Assembly (NCBI GenBank): GCA_017469115.1
Contig: JAFUGY010000144.1
Span: 1-47,495, forward strand
Source: Oscillospiraceae bacterium
GTDB taxonomy: Bacteria; Bacillota; Clostridia; Oscillospirales; Oscillospiraceae
Direction: 5' to 3'
DNA: 47,495 nt
Shown here: piece after piece, positions 39,355-47,495 of the stretch
How positions within the stretch are numbered: the first letter of the stretch is position 1
Layout of the letters: the number at the start of each line of letters is the position of its first letter
The notes under the pieces: model-generated
What the model saw: only the letters and a program-made list of their open reading frames with translations
The model's database searches: none
What the model was told of the DNA's origin: nothing
Program-made: the position numbers and the translations under genes

Positions 39355-40710
39355 TTATCGGATTGCGGCGAGGAAGCTCTCGTTTGGAGCGAGAGTAATG
39401 TGCAAAAATCCTCCGTCGGGGGTTAGCACATCTCCATGAACAAGATCTGTGCAGGAGGAACAGGGAATCGGCAGGCGAATGGAAAGAGATGCGTTTTTGT
39501 CATCGTTGTTGACGGCCACAATGACGCCTTCTTCTCCGAGAAGCCGGGCAAATGCATACTGCCGGTTTGTCAGAAGAAGTTCCTGATATCTGCCGTCCAC
39601 GAGGGAGCACTGCTCCGCACGGATGCGCCCGAGAGTTTTGATCCAACTCAGAAGAGCGGGATCGGGTACATTTTTCAGCGCTTCTTCCAGATGAACGGCC
39701 GGACGAAGCGGATCGTCATTTCCGCCGATCTTTCTGCCCTGGATCCCCCATTCCGAGCCGTAATAAATCGATGGGATCCCGGGAAGGGTAAACAGCAGGG
39801 TATAGACCGGATAGATATGCCCCGGAACATTCAGCTTGGAGGCGATTCTGTCCACATCATGGTTATCGACGAAGGAATACAGGCGCAGCCCCCGGTAAAT
39901 CCCTCCGTTGGAATCAAACTGCCGGCGGATGGAGTGAGCAATTTCAAAGTAATTATGATCATTGTGGCCGGAATACAGCCCCTTGTGCAATTCATAATTG
40001 GTTACGCTGTTGAGCTTGTCCGGTGTGACATAGCGGCTGTAGTCGCCGTGAATCACTTCACCCATGAGCCAGAAGTCCTGCTTTTTCTCATCGACACACC
40101 TGCGGATGTCCTGCAGAAAGGAAAAATCCAGGCAATCGGCACAGTCAAGGCGAATGCCGTCAATATCGAAGGTGTCAATCCAGAAGCGGATCACATCCAG
40201 AATGTATTGGCGAACGCTTCCCTCCCAGTAGTTCAGGTTCGCGAGCTCAAAGCAGTTTCGCCAGGCTTCATATCCAAATCCGTCGTGATAGGGGGAATCC
40301 CACCCGAAGTTGATACCTTTGTACCAGGAACAATAGGGAGAATTCTGCCTGTTTTTCTGAATATCCTGAAAAGCAAAAAACTCCCGCCCGGTATGATTGA
40401 ATACGCCGTCCACCACGATGCGGATACCCATTTCATGGGCTGTTTTCACAAAATGCACGAAATCGGCATTGTCACCCAGACGCCGGTCGACAAGCTTATA
40501 ATCCTTCGTGTCATATCCGTGTGAAGTGGACTCAAACAGAGGCCCGATATAAATTGCCGTGCATCCGAGAGAGGCAATATGGGGCAGCCAGCCCTCCAGT
40601 TCCGGGAAGCGGTGGGTGACTGCGTCGGATGCGTCATGATGCTTCGGAGCACCCGTCATTCCGAGTGGATACATATGATAAAAAACAGCTTCTTCAAACC
40701 ATTTTGCCAT
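39355..40710 (-). CDS. GH13 alpha-glycosidase (cyclomaltodextrinase/neopullulanase type)
   Basis: 451 residues from the ATG at 40710 (AGGAGG 8 nt upstream). Catalytic (beta/alpha)8 barrel with all conserved regions: DGVFNH (101-106), nucleophile D189 in DGIRLD, acid/base E218 in LMGEVIHG, and D285 in VDNHD. There is no signal peptide, so it acts in the cytoplasm on imported malto-oligosaccharides. The short length means it lacks the N-terminal dimerisation domain of classical neopullulanases. Single gene with its own promoter, divergent from the Fe-S assembly genes. Confidence 0.92.
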   Translation of the reverse strand: MAKWFEEAVFYHMYPLGMTGAPKHHDASDAVTHRFPELEGWLPHIASLGCTAIYIGPLFESTSHGYDTKDYKLVDRRLGDNADFVHFVKTAHEMGIRIVVDGVFNHTGREFFAFQDIQKNRQNSPYCSWYKGINFGWDSPYHDGFGYEAWRNCFELANLNYWEGSVRQYILDVIRFWIDTFDIDGIRLDCADCLDFSFLQDIRRCVDEKKQDFWLMGEVIHGDYSRYVTPDKLNSVTNYELHKGLYSGHNDHNYFEIAHSIRRQFDSNGGIYRGLRLYSFVDNHDVDRIASKLNVPGHIYPVYTLLFTLPGIPSIYYGSEWGIQGRKIGGNDDPLRPAVHLEEALKNVPDPALLSWIKTLGRIRAEQCSLVDGRYQELLLTNRQYAFARLLGEEGVIVAVNNDDKNASLSIRLPIPCSSCTDLVHGDVLTPDGGFLHITLAPNESFLAAIR

Positions 40711-40749
40711 TTCAAAGCCCTCCTGACCGGGATCAAATTTGCAGGGCAT

Positions 40750-40778
40750 ATTATAAGAAGAAAACCGGAATTAGTCAA
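40750..40778 (-). promoter_or_regulatory. Promoter of the GH13 gene
   Basis: Read leftward: -35 TTGACT (40773-40778), 17-bp spacer, -10 TATAAT (40750-40755). Confidence 0.75.
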
Positions 40779-40817
40779 GAATCCAAACAATGAGCCGCTG
40801 ATCTGCAGAAAAACCTA

Positions 40818-40846
40818 TTGACACGGTGGGTAAATGGGCGTATAGT
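40818..40846 (+). promoter_or_regulatory. Promoter of the NifS/IscU operon
   Basis: -35 TTGACA (40818-40823), 17-bp spacer, -10 TATAGT (40841-40846). No clear Rrf2/IscR-type site was recognised beside it. Confidence 0.75.
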
Positions 40847-40917
40847 AAAGCCAAAGGGATTACTGCAGAGAGTATTCCCGGCAGCAAATGCCCAAAACAA
40901 AAAAGGAGAAACGATTG

Positions 40918-42105
40918 ATGAGAATATATGCAGATAATGCTGCAACCACCAAAATGAGCCGAACTGCAATTGATGCCATGATGCATTGCATGGAAGAAGA
41001 ATTCGGCAATCCGTCGAGCCTCTATTCCATCGGACAGCAGGCAAAGGAAGTGCTGGAACAGGCGAGAGAAGATGTTGCAGCTGTCATCCATGCCGAACCG
41101 AGGGAAATCCTTTTTACTTCCGGCGGGAGTGAAGCGGACAACCAGGCAATCCGCTCAGCTGCCGAAATCGGGAAGAAGGAAGGAAAACGGCACATTATTT
41201 CCACGGCGTTTGAGCATCACGCAGTGCTTCATACGCTGAAAAGGCTGGAGGCAGAGGGGTATGAAGTGACGCTGCTGGACGTCCACGAGGACGGCCTTGT
41301 GCGCGTGGAAGAAGTGGAAGCTGCCATCCGGGAGGATACCTGCCTCGTCACGATCATGTTTGCCAACAATGAGATCGGGACGATTCAGCCGATCCGGGAG
41401 ATCGGCGCGGTCTGCCGGAAGCATGGGGTCCTGTTCCATACGGATGCCGTGCAGGCAATGGGGCATTTGCCGATTGATGTGAAAGCGGACAATATCGACA
41501 TGCTCTCGGCTTCCGCCCATAAATTCCACGGGCCGAAGGGCGTCGGATTCCTGTATGCAAGGAAGGGAATCCGCCTGACCAATCTGATTGAAGGCGGCGC
41601 GCAGGAACACGGCAAACGTGCCGGGACGGAAAACGTTGCAGCAATTGCCGGAATGGCCGCAGCGCTGAAAGAAGCAGCGGCCAACATGCAGGAAAATGCA
41701 GCGCACATGACTGCCATGCGTGACAGGCTGATCAAAGGCCTTCAGGAAATTCCGCACTCCGCTTTAAACGGAGACGCCCGGAGACGCCTGCCCGGAAATG
41801 TGAACTTCTGTTTTGAGGGGATTGAAGGCGAATCTCTCCTTCTCCTGTTGGACGATAAAGGCATCTGCGCCTCTTCCGGAAGTGCCTGCACCTCGGGTTC
41901 TCTCGATCCGAGCCATGTGCTGCTTGCCATCGGGCGGGTTCATGATGTTGCCCATGGTTCCCTCCGGCTGAGCATCGGGGAAAATGTTACGGAAGAAGAA
42001 ATCGATTATCTGATTGCAAATGTGAAAGAAGTTGTGCAGTATCTGCGTGGGTTCTCTCCGGTCTGGAGAGATCTGATGAGCGGAAAAGCAACATTTATTC
42101 TGTGA
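40918..42105 (+). CDS. nifS: Cysteine desulfurase (NifS/IscS type)
   Basis: 395 residues from the ATG at 40918 (AAAGGAG). The family's start [10 protein letters not shown], the PLP-lysine region [12 protein letters not shown] and the sulfur-carrying cysteine in [12 protein letters not shown] are all present. It takes sulfur from cysteine and hands it to the scaffold protein encoded 13 nt downstream. This NifS-plus-NifU pair is the usual clostridial Fe-S assembly system. Confidence 0.95.
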   Translation: MRIYADNAATTKMSRTAIDAMMHCMEEEFGNPSSLYSIGQQAKEVLEQAREDVAAVIHAEPREILFTSGGSEADNQAIRSAAEIGKKEGKRHIISTAFEHHAVLHTLKRLEAEGYEVTLLDVHEDGLVRVEEVEAAIREDTCLVTIMFANNEIGTIQPIREIGAVCRKHGVLFHTDAVQAMGHLPIDVKADNIDMLSASAHKFHGPKGVGFLYARKGIRLTNLIEGGAQEHGKRAGTENVAAIAGMAAALKEAAANMQENAAHMTAMRDRLIKGLQEIPHSALNGDARRRLPGNVNFCFEGIEGESLLLLLDDKGICASSGSACTSGSLDPSHVLLAIGRVHDVAHGSLRLSIGENVTEEEIDYLIANVKEVVQYLRGFSPVWRDLMSGKATFIL

Positions 42106-42118
42106 GGAGGAGAAGAAA

Positions 42119-42520
42119 ATGGCATTATACAGTGAAAAAGTGATGGACCATTTCCGCAACCCGCGGAATGTCGGTGTGATTGAAGATGCAGACGGTATCG
42201 GAGAAGTGGGAAATGCCAAGTGCGGTGATATCATGAAGATGTACCTCAAAATAGAGGATGACACCGTGCAGGATGTGAAATTTGAAACCTTCGGCTGCGG
42301 CAGCGCAATCGCCTCGAGCTCCATGGCAACCGAGCTCATCAAAGGCAAGCCGGTATCGGAGGCGATGAAGCTCACCAACAAGGCAGTGGCTGAGGCGCTG
42401 GACGGGCTGCCCGCCTATAAGATGCACTGCAGTGTGCTGGCAGAAGAAGCAATCCAGTCAGCACTGGAGGATTATTACACCAAACATCCGGAAAAGAGAC
42501 CTCCCGCAGAGGAAAAATAA
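42119..42520 (+). CDS. nifU: Fe-S cluster scaffold protein (NifU/IscU N-terminal type)
   Basis: 133 residues. The three cluster-binding cysteines are C35 (NAKCGD), C60 (FGCGSA) and C104 (HCSV), with the conserved D37. It lacks the C-terminal domains of full-length NifU. It builds clusters on sulfur from the desulfurase upstream; the two are co-transcribed. GGAGGAG precedes the ATG. Confidence 0.95.
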   Translation: MALYSEKVMDHFRNPRNVGVIEDADGIGEVGNAKCGDIMKMYLKIEDDTVQDVKFETFGCGSAIASSSMATELIKGKPVSEAMKLTNKAVAEALDGLPAYKMHCSVLAEEAIQSALEDYYTKHPEKRPPAEEK

Positions 42521-42530
42521 AGAATCATAA

Positions 42531-42575
42531 AGAAAAAACAGGGCCGGCTTCCCGATTGGTTTCGAAAGCCGGCTC
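42531..42575 (-). terminator. Terminator between convergent genes
   Basis: GGGCCGGCTT (42541-42550) pairs with AAGCCGGCTC (42566-42575, one G-U pair). The T-run is on the left, so it mainly serves the leftward membrane-protein gene. Confidence 0.65.
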
Positions 42576-42605
42576 TGCCGGTGAGTATACAAGAAGAAAA
42601 ACCAT

Positions 42606-43196
42606 TCAGATTTTACAGAGCAAAAAAAGGAGCATACAGATCAGAAATGCTCCGACCACCATGGCGGAGAAGCTTTTTTTCCATGCTCCGTTTTTATTGA
42701 AGCCGTAGAAATCGTCCCACTGTGCCTCACCGGAGGTATAGACCACTTTCTTCAGATACAGGGCGCCGTACAGAAGAACAGGAACAATTCCCCATAGGGA
42801 GGCCGGAAAGGAAAGCGTATAAAAACGCTCAAGAAAACAGAAAGAAACAACGGCGAAAAGCGGTCCGAGCAGATGGAGATACAGCGACCAGCCTTCCAGC
42901 TGGCTTTTATACCCCAGCGTAGGGCCGAGAAACACCATAACCGTAAGGAAGGTGACGGTGACGGAAGCCGTGGCAACATATTTGATCAACCAGATGCCGT
43001 AGGGCAGGCTGCCCTTTTGCAGCAGAAAGAGAGCGGCCAGAGAAGCCAGGGCGCTGAACAGATTGGAAAGAATGGTAAAGAACCGAAGCGCACGACGACC
43101 GTTCTGGATGGACCAGCCGCCTTCCTTTTTCCGGAAACAGAAGAGAAAGGAAACAGCGGTCAGAAGAACGATCAGAAGATTGAGAATAGTGTCCAT
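42606..43196 (-). CDS. Multi-helix membrane protein
   Basis: 196 residues from the ATG at 43196 (GGAGG 8 nt upstream). The open frame extends 55 codons further upstream, but that part has no ribosome-binding site and crosses the divergent MATE promoter region. Six hydrophobic stretches are visible. GYKSQLEGWSLYLHLLGPLF and WDDFYGFNKNGAWKKSF are distinctive but not assigned. It was not recognised as a known transporter. Confidence 0.75.
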   Translation of the reverse strand: MDTILNLLIVLLTAVSFLFCFRKKEGGWSIQNGRRALRFFTILSNLFSALASLAALFLLQKGSLPYGIWLIKYVATASVTVTFLTVMVFLGPTLGYKSQLEGWSLYLHLLGPLFAVVSFCFLERFYTLSFPASLWGIVPVLLYGALYLKKVVYTSGEAQWDDFYGFNKNGAWKKSFSAMVVGAFLICMLLFLLCKI

Positions 43197-43317
43197 GAAG
43201 GTTTCCTCCGGGAGGTGAATTGTTTCGAATCTGGTGGGGTAATATACAGACAAGCAGATTATACCGGTAAAAAAAGAGCCCGTCAATCGAAAACCCGTAA
43301 AATCGCGGGGAAAAGCC

Positions 43318-43370
43318 TTGCCACTTTGAGATAGATACGATATAATGAACGGCCATAACAATGGTTATGG
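43318..43370 (+). promoter_or_regulatory. Promoter and inverted-repeat operator of the second MATE gene
   Basis: -35 TTGCCA (43318-43323), 17-bp spacer, -10 TATAAT (43341-43346). The inverted repeat CCATAAC-aatg-GTTATGG (43353-43370) covers the predicted start site. Confidence 0.7.
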
Positions 43371-43396
43371 AAAACTGCAGGACACGGTGAATTGCC

Positions 43397-44779
43397 ATGG
43401 CAAAGATCAATAAAATAGACTCCAGCCGCATGGGAGAGATGAACGAAGGAAAGCTCCTGCTGAGCATGGCAGTGCCGATCATGCTCTCCATGCTGGTGCA
43501 GGCCCTTTACAATGTGGTGGACAGTATTTTTGTTGCCCGTGTTTCGGAAGATTGTCTTTCTGCCCTTTCCCTGGCGTTCCCGGCACAGAATATTATGATC
43601 GGTCTGGGAACCGGAACAGGCGTCGGCGTGAGCACGCTGGTGTCGCGTGCCCTCGGCAGAGGAGACGGCAAACAGGCGAGCCGCGTTGCTGGGATTGCCG
43701 GTTTTTTGAGCGTGTGCTGCTGGGCGTTGATGGCGCTGTTCGGTATTTTCGGAGCGGATGCCTTTATCCATTCCCAGACGGATTTGCCCGGCATCCGCCA
43801 TTATGCGGACGATTATCTGCGGATCGTGACCATTGGATCCTTCTTCCTGTATTTTGAGATTACCGTGGAGCGTCTGCTGCAGTCAACCGGATTGACAAAA
43901 CTCTCCATGTGGACGCAGATGATCGGCGCTGTGACAAATATCATTCTGGATCCGTTTTTCATCTTCGGCTGGTGCGGGCTGCCGGCACTCGGGACTGCCG
44001 GCGCAGCCATTGCAACCGTGATCGGACAGGCCTTTGCGGCTGCAGCGGGATTTTTCTTCCACTTCCGCTATAACAGAGAGCTGCCCGTTACATGGAGCGA
44101 TTGCCGGCCGGACGGATTGATTATCCGGGAGATCTATCGCATCGGCTTCCCGTCAATCGTCATGATGGTGATCGCTTCCTTCACCAACTACGTGATGAAT
44201 CGGATTCTGATCGGGTTTACGCCGACGGCTATCGCCGTGTACGGGAGCTATTTTAAAATTCAGAGCTTCTTTTTCATGCCGGTGTTCGGCATCAACAACG
44301 GGCTCATCCCGATTATCGGGTACAACTACGGAGCAAGAAAAAAGGAACGCATTTACAATACGTTCCGGTTCGGCGTCCTGTATGCCTGTTGCTTTATGTT
44401 TCTCGGGCTGGCGCTGTTTCAACTGATGCCGCAGGTGCTGCTGAGCATCTTCAATCCGTCGGAGAATATGCTGGCCATCGGGGTGCCTGCGCTGCGCCGC
44501 ATCAGCCTCTCCTACCTGTTTGCGGGATTCTGCATTGTGGCGGGATCTACCTGCCAGGCGCTGGACAAGAGCATGTATTCCCTCTTCGTCTCGGTGCTGC
44601 GGCAGATGCTGGCGCTGGTACCCGCTGCCTGGCTGCTTGCACAGACGGGAGACGTGAATATGGTCTGGTGGGCTTTCCCGATTGCCGAGGTTATTTCCCT
44701 GACGGCTTCGGCGTTTTTCCTGCGTTCTGCCTTCCGCGGAATGGAAAAGAAGTTGAGCGAGCCCGCGATAGGAGTATAA
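43397..44779 (+). CDS. MATE family efflux transporter
   Basis: 460 residues with about twelve TM helices. Typical MATE phrases: GKLLLSMAVPIMLSMLVQALYNVVDSIFV, GLGTGTGVGVSTLVSRALGRGD and NNGLIPIIGYNYGA. It differs clearly from the MATE at 10129. It exports an unknown compound by H+ or Na+ antiport. A start-site palindrome suggests control by a TetR- or MarR-type repressor not encoded in the window. It is followed by the reductase gene after 39 nt, so the two may be co-transcribed. Confidence 0.93.
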   Translation: MAKINKIDSSRMGEMNEGKLLLSMAVPIMLSMLVQALYNVVDSIFVARVSEDCLSALSLAFPAQNIMIGLGTGTGVGVSTLVSRALGRGDGKQASRVAGIAGFLSVCCWALMALFGIFGADAFIHSQTDLPGIRHYADDYLRIVTIGSFFLYFEITVERLLQSTGLTKLSMWTQMIGAVTNIILDPFFIFGWCGLPALGTAGAAIATVIGQAFAAAAGFFFHFRYNRELPVTWSDCRPDGLIIREIYRIGFPSIVMMVIASFTNYVMNRILIGFTPTAIAVYGSYFKIQSFFFMPVFGINNGLIPIIGYNYGARKKERIYNTFRFGVLYACCFMFLGLALFQLMPQVLLSIFNPSENMLAIGVPALRRISLSYLFAGFCIVAGSTCQALDKSMYSLFVSVLRQMLALVPAAWLLAQTGDVNMVWWAFPIAEVISLTASAFFLRSAFRGMEKKLSEPAIGV

Positions 44780-44818
44780 ATTCGGAACCAATCATCACAG
44801 AATAAGGAGTAGAACGCC

Positions 44819-45874
44819 ATGAAAAAAGCAGAGAAAACTACCCCGCTGCAGACGCTTTCGTTGGGGAATACAGGGCTCACGGTCACCAAACCGGCAATGG
44901 GATGCCTGCCGATCCAGCGCTGCACGGAGGAGGAAGCCGTCCGTATTCTGCAGGCGGCCTATGAGGGCGGAATCCGCTATTTCGACACGGCCAATGCCTA
45001 TACCGACAGTGAAAAGAAAATCGGGCTGGCGCTCTCTGACGTCCGGGAAGATCTTGTAATCTCCACCAAATCCCATTCGCTCCGAAGAGACGGGGTTCTC
45101 TCGCACATCGAAAACAGCCTGAAGATGATGAAAACGGACTATATCGACCTGTTCCAGTTCCATCAGCTCGCTGAAGTGCCCGATTTTGAAGATCCTGAAG
45201 GAGCCTACGCCGGTGCACTGGAGGCGAAAGAGCGGGGATGGATCCGGCATATCGGGTTTACAAGCCACCGCGTGGATGTGGCGGAGAGATGCATCGAATC
45301 CGGGCGTTTTGAGACGTGCCAGTTCCCCTTCAGCTATATCTCCGATGAGCGGGATCTTGCTCTGCCGGAAAAGTGCAAAAAAGCCGGGATGGGTTTTATC
45401 GCCATGAAGGGCCTCGCTGGTGGGCTGCTGACCAATGCCAGAGCCTGCCATGCCTTTATGAAACAGTATGACAATGTTGTTCCGATCTGGGGAATCCAGA
45501 AGCTGGAAGAGCTGGAAGAGTGGCTCACGGTAGCAAAAGAAGATCCGACCATGGATGAGGGGCTTGCCGGGGTGATCCGGAAAGACAAGCAGGAACTGGC
45601 AGGAACCTTCTGCCGTGGCTGCGGATACTGCATGCCGTGCACCGTGGGAATTGAAATCCGAAACTGCGCAAGAATGAACAGGCTTCTTCGCCGCAGCCCG
45701 TGGCGGCAGTATATGACGGATGAATGGTATGCCAAAATGCAGAAGATCAACGACTGTGTCAATTGCCGTGCCTGCGTGAGCAAATGCCCCTACGGGCTGG
45801 ATCAGCCGTCACTGCTCAAATACATGCTGAAGGATTACAACGAGTTCTACGAGAGCCACAAGCATCTCCTGTAG
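44819..45874 (+). CDS. Aldo/keto reductase with C-terminal 4Fe-4S motifs
   Basis: 351 residues. Residues 11-250 form the AKR barrel with catalytic tetrad D56, Y61 (YFDTANAYTD), K84 (STKSH) and H115 (FQFHQ). The C-terminal 90 residues hold CRGCGYCMPC...C and CVNCRACVSKCP, i.e. ferredoxin-like iron-sulfur clusters. This fusion is common in anaerobes. Substrate unknown. AAGGAG precedes the ATG. Confidence 0.93.
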   Translation: MKKAEKTTPLQTLSLGNTGLTVTKPAMGCLPIQRCTEEEAVRILQAAYEGGIRYFDTANAYTDSEKKIGLALSDVREDLVISTKSHSLRRDGVLSHIENSLKMMKTDYIDLFQFHQLAEVPDFEDPEGAYAGALEAKERGWIRHIGFTSHRVDVAERCIESGRFETCQFPFSYISDERDLALPEKCKKAGMGFIAMKGLAGGLLTNARACHAFMKQYDNVVPIWGIQKLEELEEWLTVAKEDPTMDEGLAGVIRKDKQELAGTFCRGCGYCMPCTVGIEIRNCARMNRLLRRSPWRQYMTDEWYAKMQKINDCVNCRACVSKCPYGLDQPSLLKYMLKDYNEFYESHKHLL

Positions 45875-45894
45875 GATTCGAAAGAGTTTGTGCG

Positions 45895-46641
45895 ATGGCA
45901 CTCTATGCAATCGGGGATCTGCATCTTCATTTCCAAAGTGAAGTGAAGGCGAAAGGTCAGATAAAAGACCGCATCTGGAAAAACCATGAGCAGAAAGTCA
46001 AAAAATACTGCGAGGAACTGATCCGCCCGGAAGATACGCTTGTGCTGGCAGGCGACCACAGCTGGGGCCGCAACCTTGCAGAATGCGAAGCGGATCTGCA
46101 ATTTATCATGGATCTGCCGGGTAGAAAAATACTGCTCCGTGGAAATCATGATATGTTCTGGGATGCCAAAAAGACAGAGAAGCTGAATGAGTTGTTTGCT
46201 CCCAGACTGGAATTTCTGCAGAACAACTTTTTTGCCTATCGGGATTATGCACTGGTCGGCACGAAGGGATTCTGCTTTGAGGGGCCGTTCTATCTGAACC
46301 GCAGAGGGCAGATCATCGGCTGGGATGAAGAACAGGAAGCACATGCAGCAAAGCTGATTGAAAGAGAAGCCGAGAGGCTGCGCTGTTCTTTCGAAGCGGC
46401 AAAGACAGCAGGCTTTCGGAAGTTTATCCTGTTTCTGCACTATCCGCCGACCAACATTCTGGAGGTGGAAAGCCCGTTTACCGCCATGGCGGAAGAATAC
46501 GGGGCGGAGCAGGTCCTTTATGCCCACTGCCACGGAGAATCCCGTTTTGCTGACAGTATCCTCGGAGAAAAGCACGGGATTCGCTACAGCCTCGTCTCCG
46601 GAGATTTCCTGAAATGGAAGCCCATGAAGGTGCTGGATTAA
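45895..46641 (+). CDS. Metallophosphoesterase
   Basis: 248 residues from the ATG at 45895; the site before it (AAAGAG) is weak, suggesting coupling to the gene upstream. The calcineurin-like motif set: IGDLHLHF (D8, H10), LAGDHSWG, LRGNHDMFW, LFLHYPP and YAHCHGE. It hydrolyses phosphoesters in the cytoplasm with two metal ions; the substrate cannot be told. Last gene of the rightward MATE-reductase-phosphoesterase group. Confidence 0.9.
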   Translation: MALYAIGDLHLHFQSEVKAKGQIKDRIWKNHEQKVKKYCEELIRPEDTLVLAGDHSWGRNLAECEADLQFIMDLPGRKILLRGNHDMFWDAKKTEKLNELFAPRLEFLQNNFFAYRDYALVGTKGFCFEGPFYLNRRGQIIGWDEEQEAHAAKLIEREAERLRCSFEAAKTAGFRKFILFLHYPPTNILEVESPFTAMAEEYGAEQVLYAHCHGESRFADSILGEKHGIRYSLVSGDFLKWKPMKVLD

Positions 46642-46655
46642 ACAAAGAACAGAAT

Positions 46656-46714
46656 GACAAAATGACAGAATTCCCAAAGAAAAAGCAGTTGATCGGGAGT
46701 TCTGTCATTTTGTC
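46656..46714. repeat. 20-bp inverted repeat between convergent genes
   Basis: GACAAAATGACAGAATTCCC (46656-46675) and its near-perfect complement (46695-46714, one mismatch) around a 19-nt loop. There is no T-run on the + side. It could be a rho-independent-like stop, a REP-like element or a binding site. Confidence 0.75.
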
Positions 46715-46754
46715 GTACCATGAGATAGATTTTATCAGGGGAACATGTGGACCG

Positions 46755-47495
46755 TTACACCATGGCTTCCGGGTGGAAGGCGGCGTCAAACTGCGCCTCC
46801 GTCATAAAGCCGAGTTTCAGGCAGGCTTCTTTGAGAGAGATGTTCTCATCATAGGAAAGCTTTGCCGTTTTGGCGGCATTTTCATATCCGATCATCGGGT
46901 TGAGCGCCGTGACCAGCATGAGGGAGCGGGTCAGGTTCTGCTGCATCTTCTCGCTGTTTGCCCGGATGCCGCGCACACAGTTTGCGGTAAAGGCCTGGAT
47001 TGATTCTGACAGAAGGCGGGAGGACTGCAAAAAGTTATAGGCAACTACCGGAAGAAAAACATTCAGTTCAAAATTCCCCTGGGAGGCGGCAAAGCCGATG
47101 GAGGCATCATTGCCCATCACCTGAACGGCCACCATGGTCACCTGTTCACATTGGGTGGGGTTGATCTTGCCGGGCATGATGGAGCTGCCCGGCTCGTTTT
47201 CCGGAATCCGGATTTCTCCGAGACCGCAGCGGGGTCCGCTGGCGAGCCATCGCACATCGTTTGCAATTTTCATCAGGTCGGCTGCCAGTGCTTTCACGGC
47301 ACCGTGGGCGAACACCAGTTCATCCAGGGAAGTGAGGGCATGGAATTTGTTTTCTGCCGTCACAAAAAGTCTGCCGGTCAGCACCGTAATCTTTTCTGCA
47401 GAAAGTTCGGCAAAGCCCGACGGGGCGTTCAGCCCGGTGCCTACCGCCGTCCCGCCCAGAGCAAGCTCATGCAGCGGTTTGGTAGAGAGCTTCAA
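46755..47495 (-). CDS. fumC: Class II fumarate hydratase, C-terminal part
   Basis: 247 codons of a leftward gene whose start lies beyond the window. The superfamily signature [17 protein letters not shown] is complete, and [19 protein letters not shown] and [12 protein letters not shown] are as in fumarase C rather than aspartase or adenylosuccinate lyase. It interconverts fumarate and malate. The part seen corresponds to the central helices and C-terminal domain. Confidence 0.92.
   Translation of the reverse strand: MKLSTKPLHELALGGTAVGTGLNAPSGFAELSAEKITVLTGRLFVTAENKFHALTSLDELVFAHGAVKALAADLMKIANDVRWLASGPRCGLGEIRIPENEPGSSIMPGKINPTQCEQVTMVAVQVMGNDASIGFAASQGNFELNVFLPVVAYNFLQSSRLLSESIQAFTANCVRGIRANSEKMQQNLTRSLMLVTALNPMIGYENAAKTAKLSYDENISLKEACLKLGFMTEAQFDAAFHPEAMV

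Noticed and set aside
39436-40524. 362-codon open frame on the + strand
   Set aside because: Antisense shadow of the GH13 enzyme, which has all catalytic regions intact.

Overview
The window looks like chromosomal DNA of a gut- or rumen-type member of the Clostridia (Bacillota). The reasons are roughly 50 % GC, strong AGGAGG-type ribosome-binding sites, and typical clostridial gene families: DUF3793 next to a small flavodoxin, an XRE protein with a DUF6465 tail, DUF4143 ATPases, Pro/Thr/Ala-rich lipoproteins and exported zinc-ribbon proteins. No rRNA, tRNA, CRISPR array or phage module was seen. All calls come from reading the sequence; no database search was run.

Layout. (1) 1-5000: a partial leftward gene, a surface lipoprotein, a tiny LysM peptide with a double-glycine leader, a secreted protein, and a two-component system (LytS-like kinase plus a response regulator with a SARP/OmpR-like DNA-binding domain). 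Four leftward promoters here carry 11-bp-phased direct repeats placed just upstream of the -10 box. (2) 5000-12160: a ferric-iron-type ABC transporter (binding protein, double permease, ATPase), a MATE pump behind a terminator-like leader, and an esterase overlapping the pump gene. (3) 12290-13670: a DUF4143 ATPase flanked on both sides by a near-identical 47-bp palindrome. (4) 13748-27462: a leftward run of eleven lipoproteins, membrane-anchored TPR proteins, zinc-ribbon proteins and leucine-rich-repeat proteins, followed by a three-gene signalling operon (7TM/PAS sensor, separate kinase, LuxR-type regulator) at 27586-30458.

(5) 30600-33670: a histidine phosphatase, a decayed DUF4143 ATPase, degenerate DNA, and an intact ATPase behind three palindromes spaced exactly 33 bp apart. 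(6) 33831-36603: a DUF5131/DUF5714 pair and a secreted beta-helix-like protein. (7) 36690-38077: a flavodoxin/DUF3793 operon with GTTAG/CTAAC operators, and a promoter-operator-CU-rich-terminator unit that encodes no protein and looks like a small regulatory RNA. (8) 38114-47495: housekeeping-type genes, namely an HD phosphohydrolase, an XRE/DUF6465 protein, a GH13 glycosidase, NifS/IscU, a membrane protein, a second MATE pump, an aldo/keto reductase with iron-sulfur motifs, a metallophosphoesterase and a partial fumarase.

A recurring theme is iron and redox (Fbp-type importer, possible siderophore esterase, flavodoxin, Fe-S assembly). The most unusual parts are the phased-repeat regulon around the LysM peptide, the candidate iron-responsive small RNA, and the palindrome-associated ATPase cassettes.
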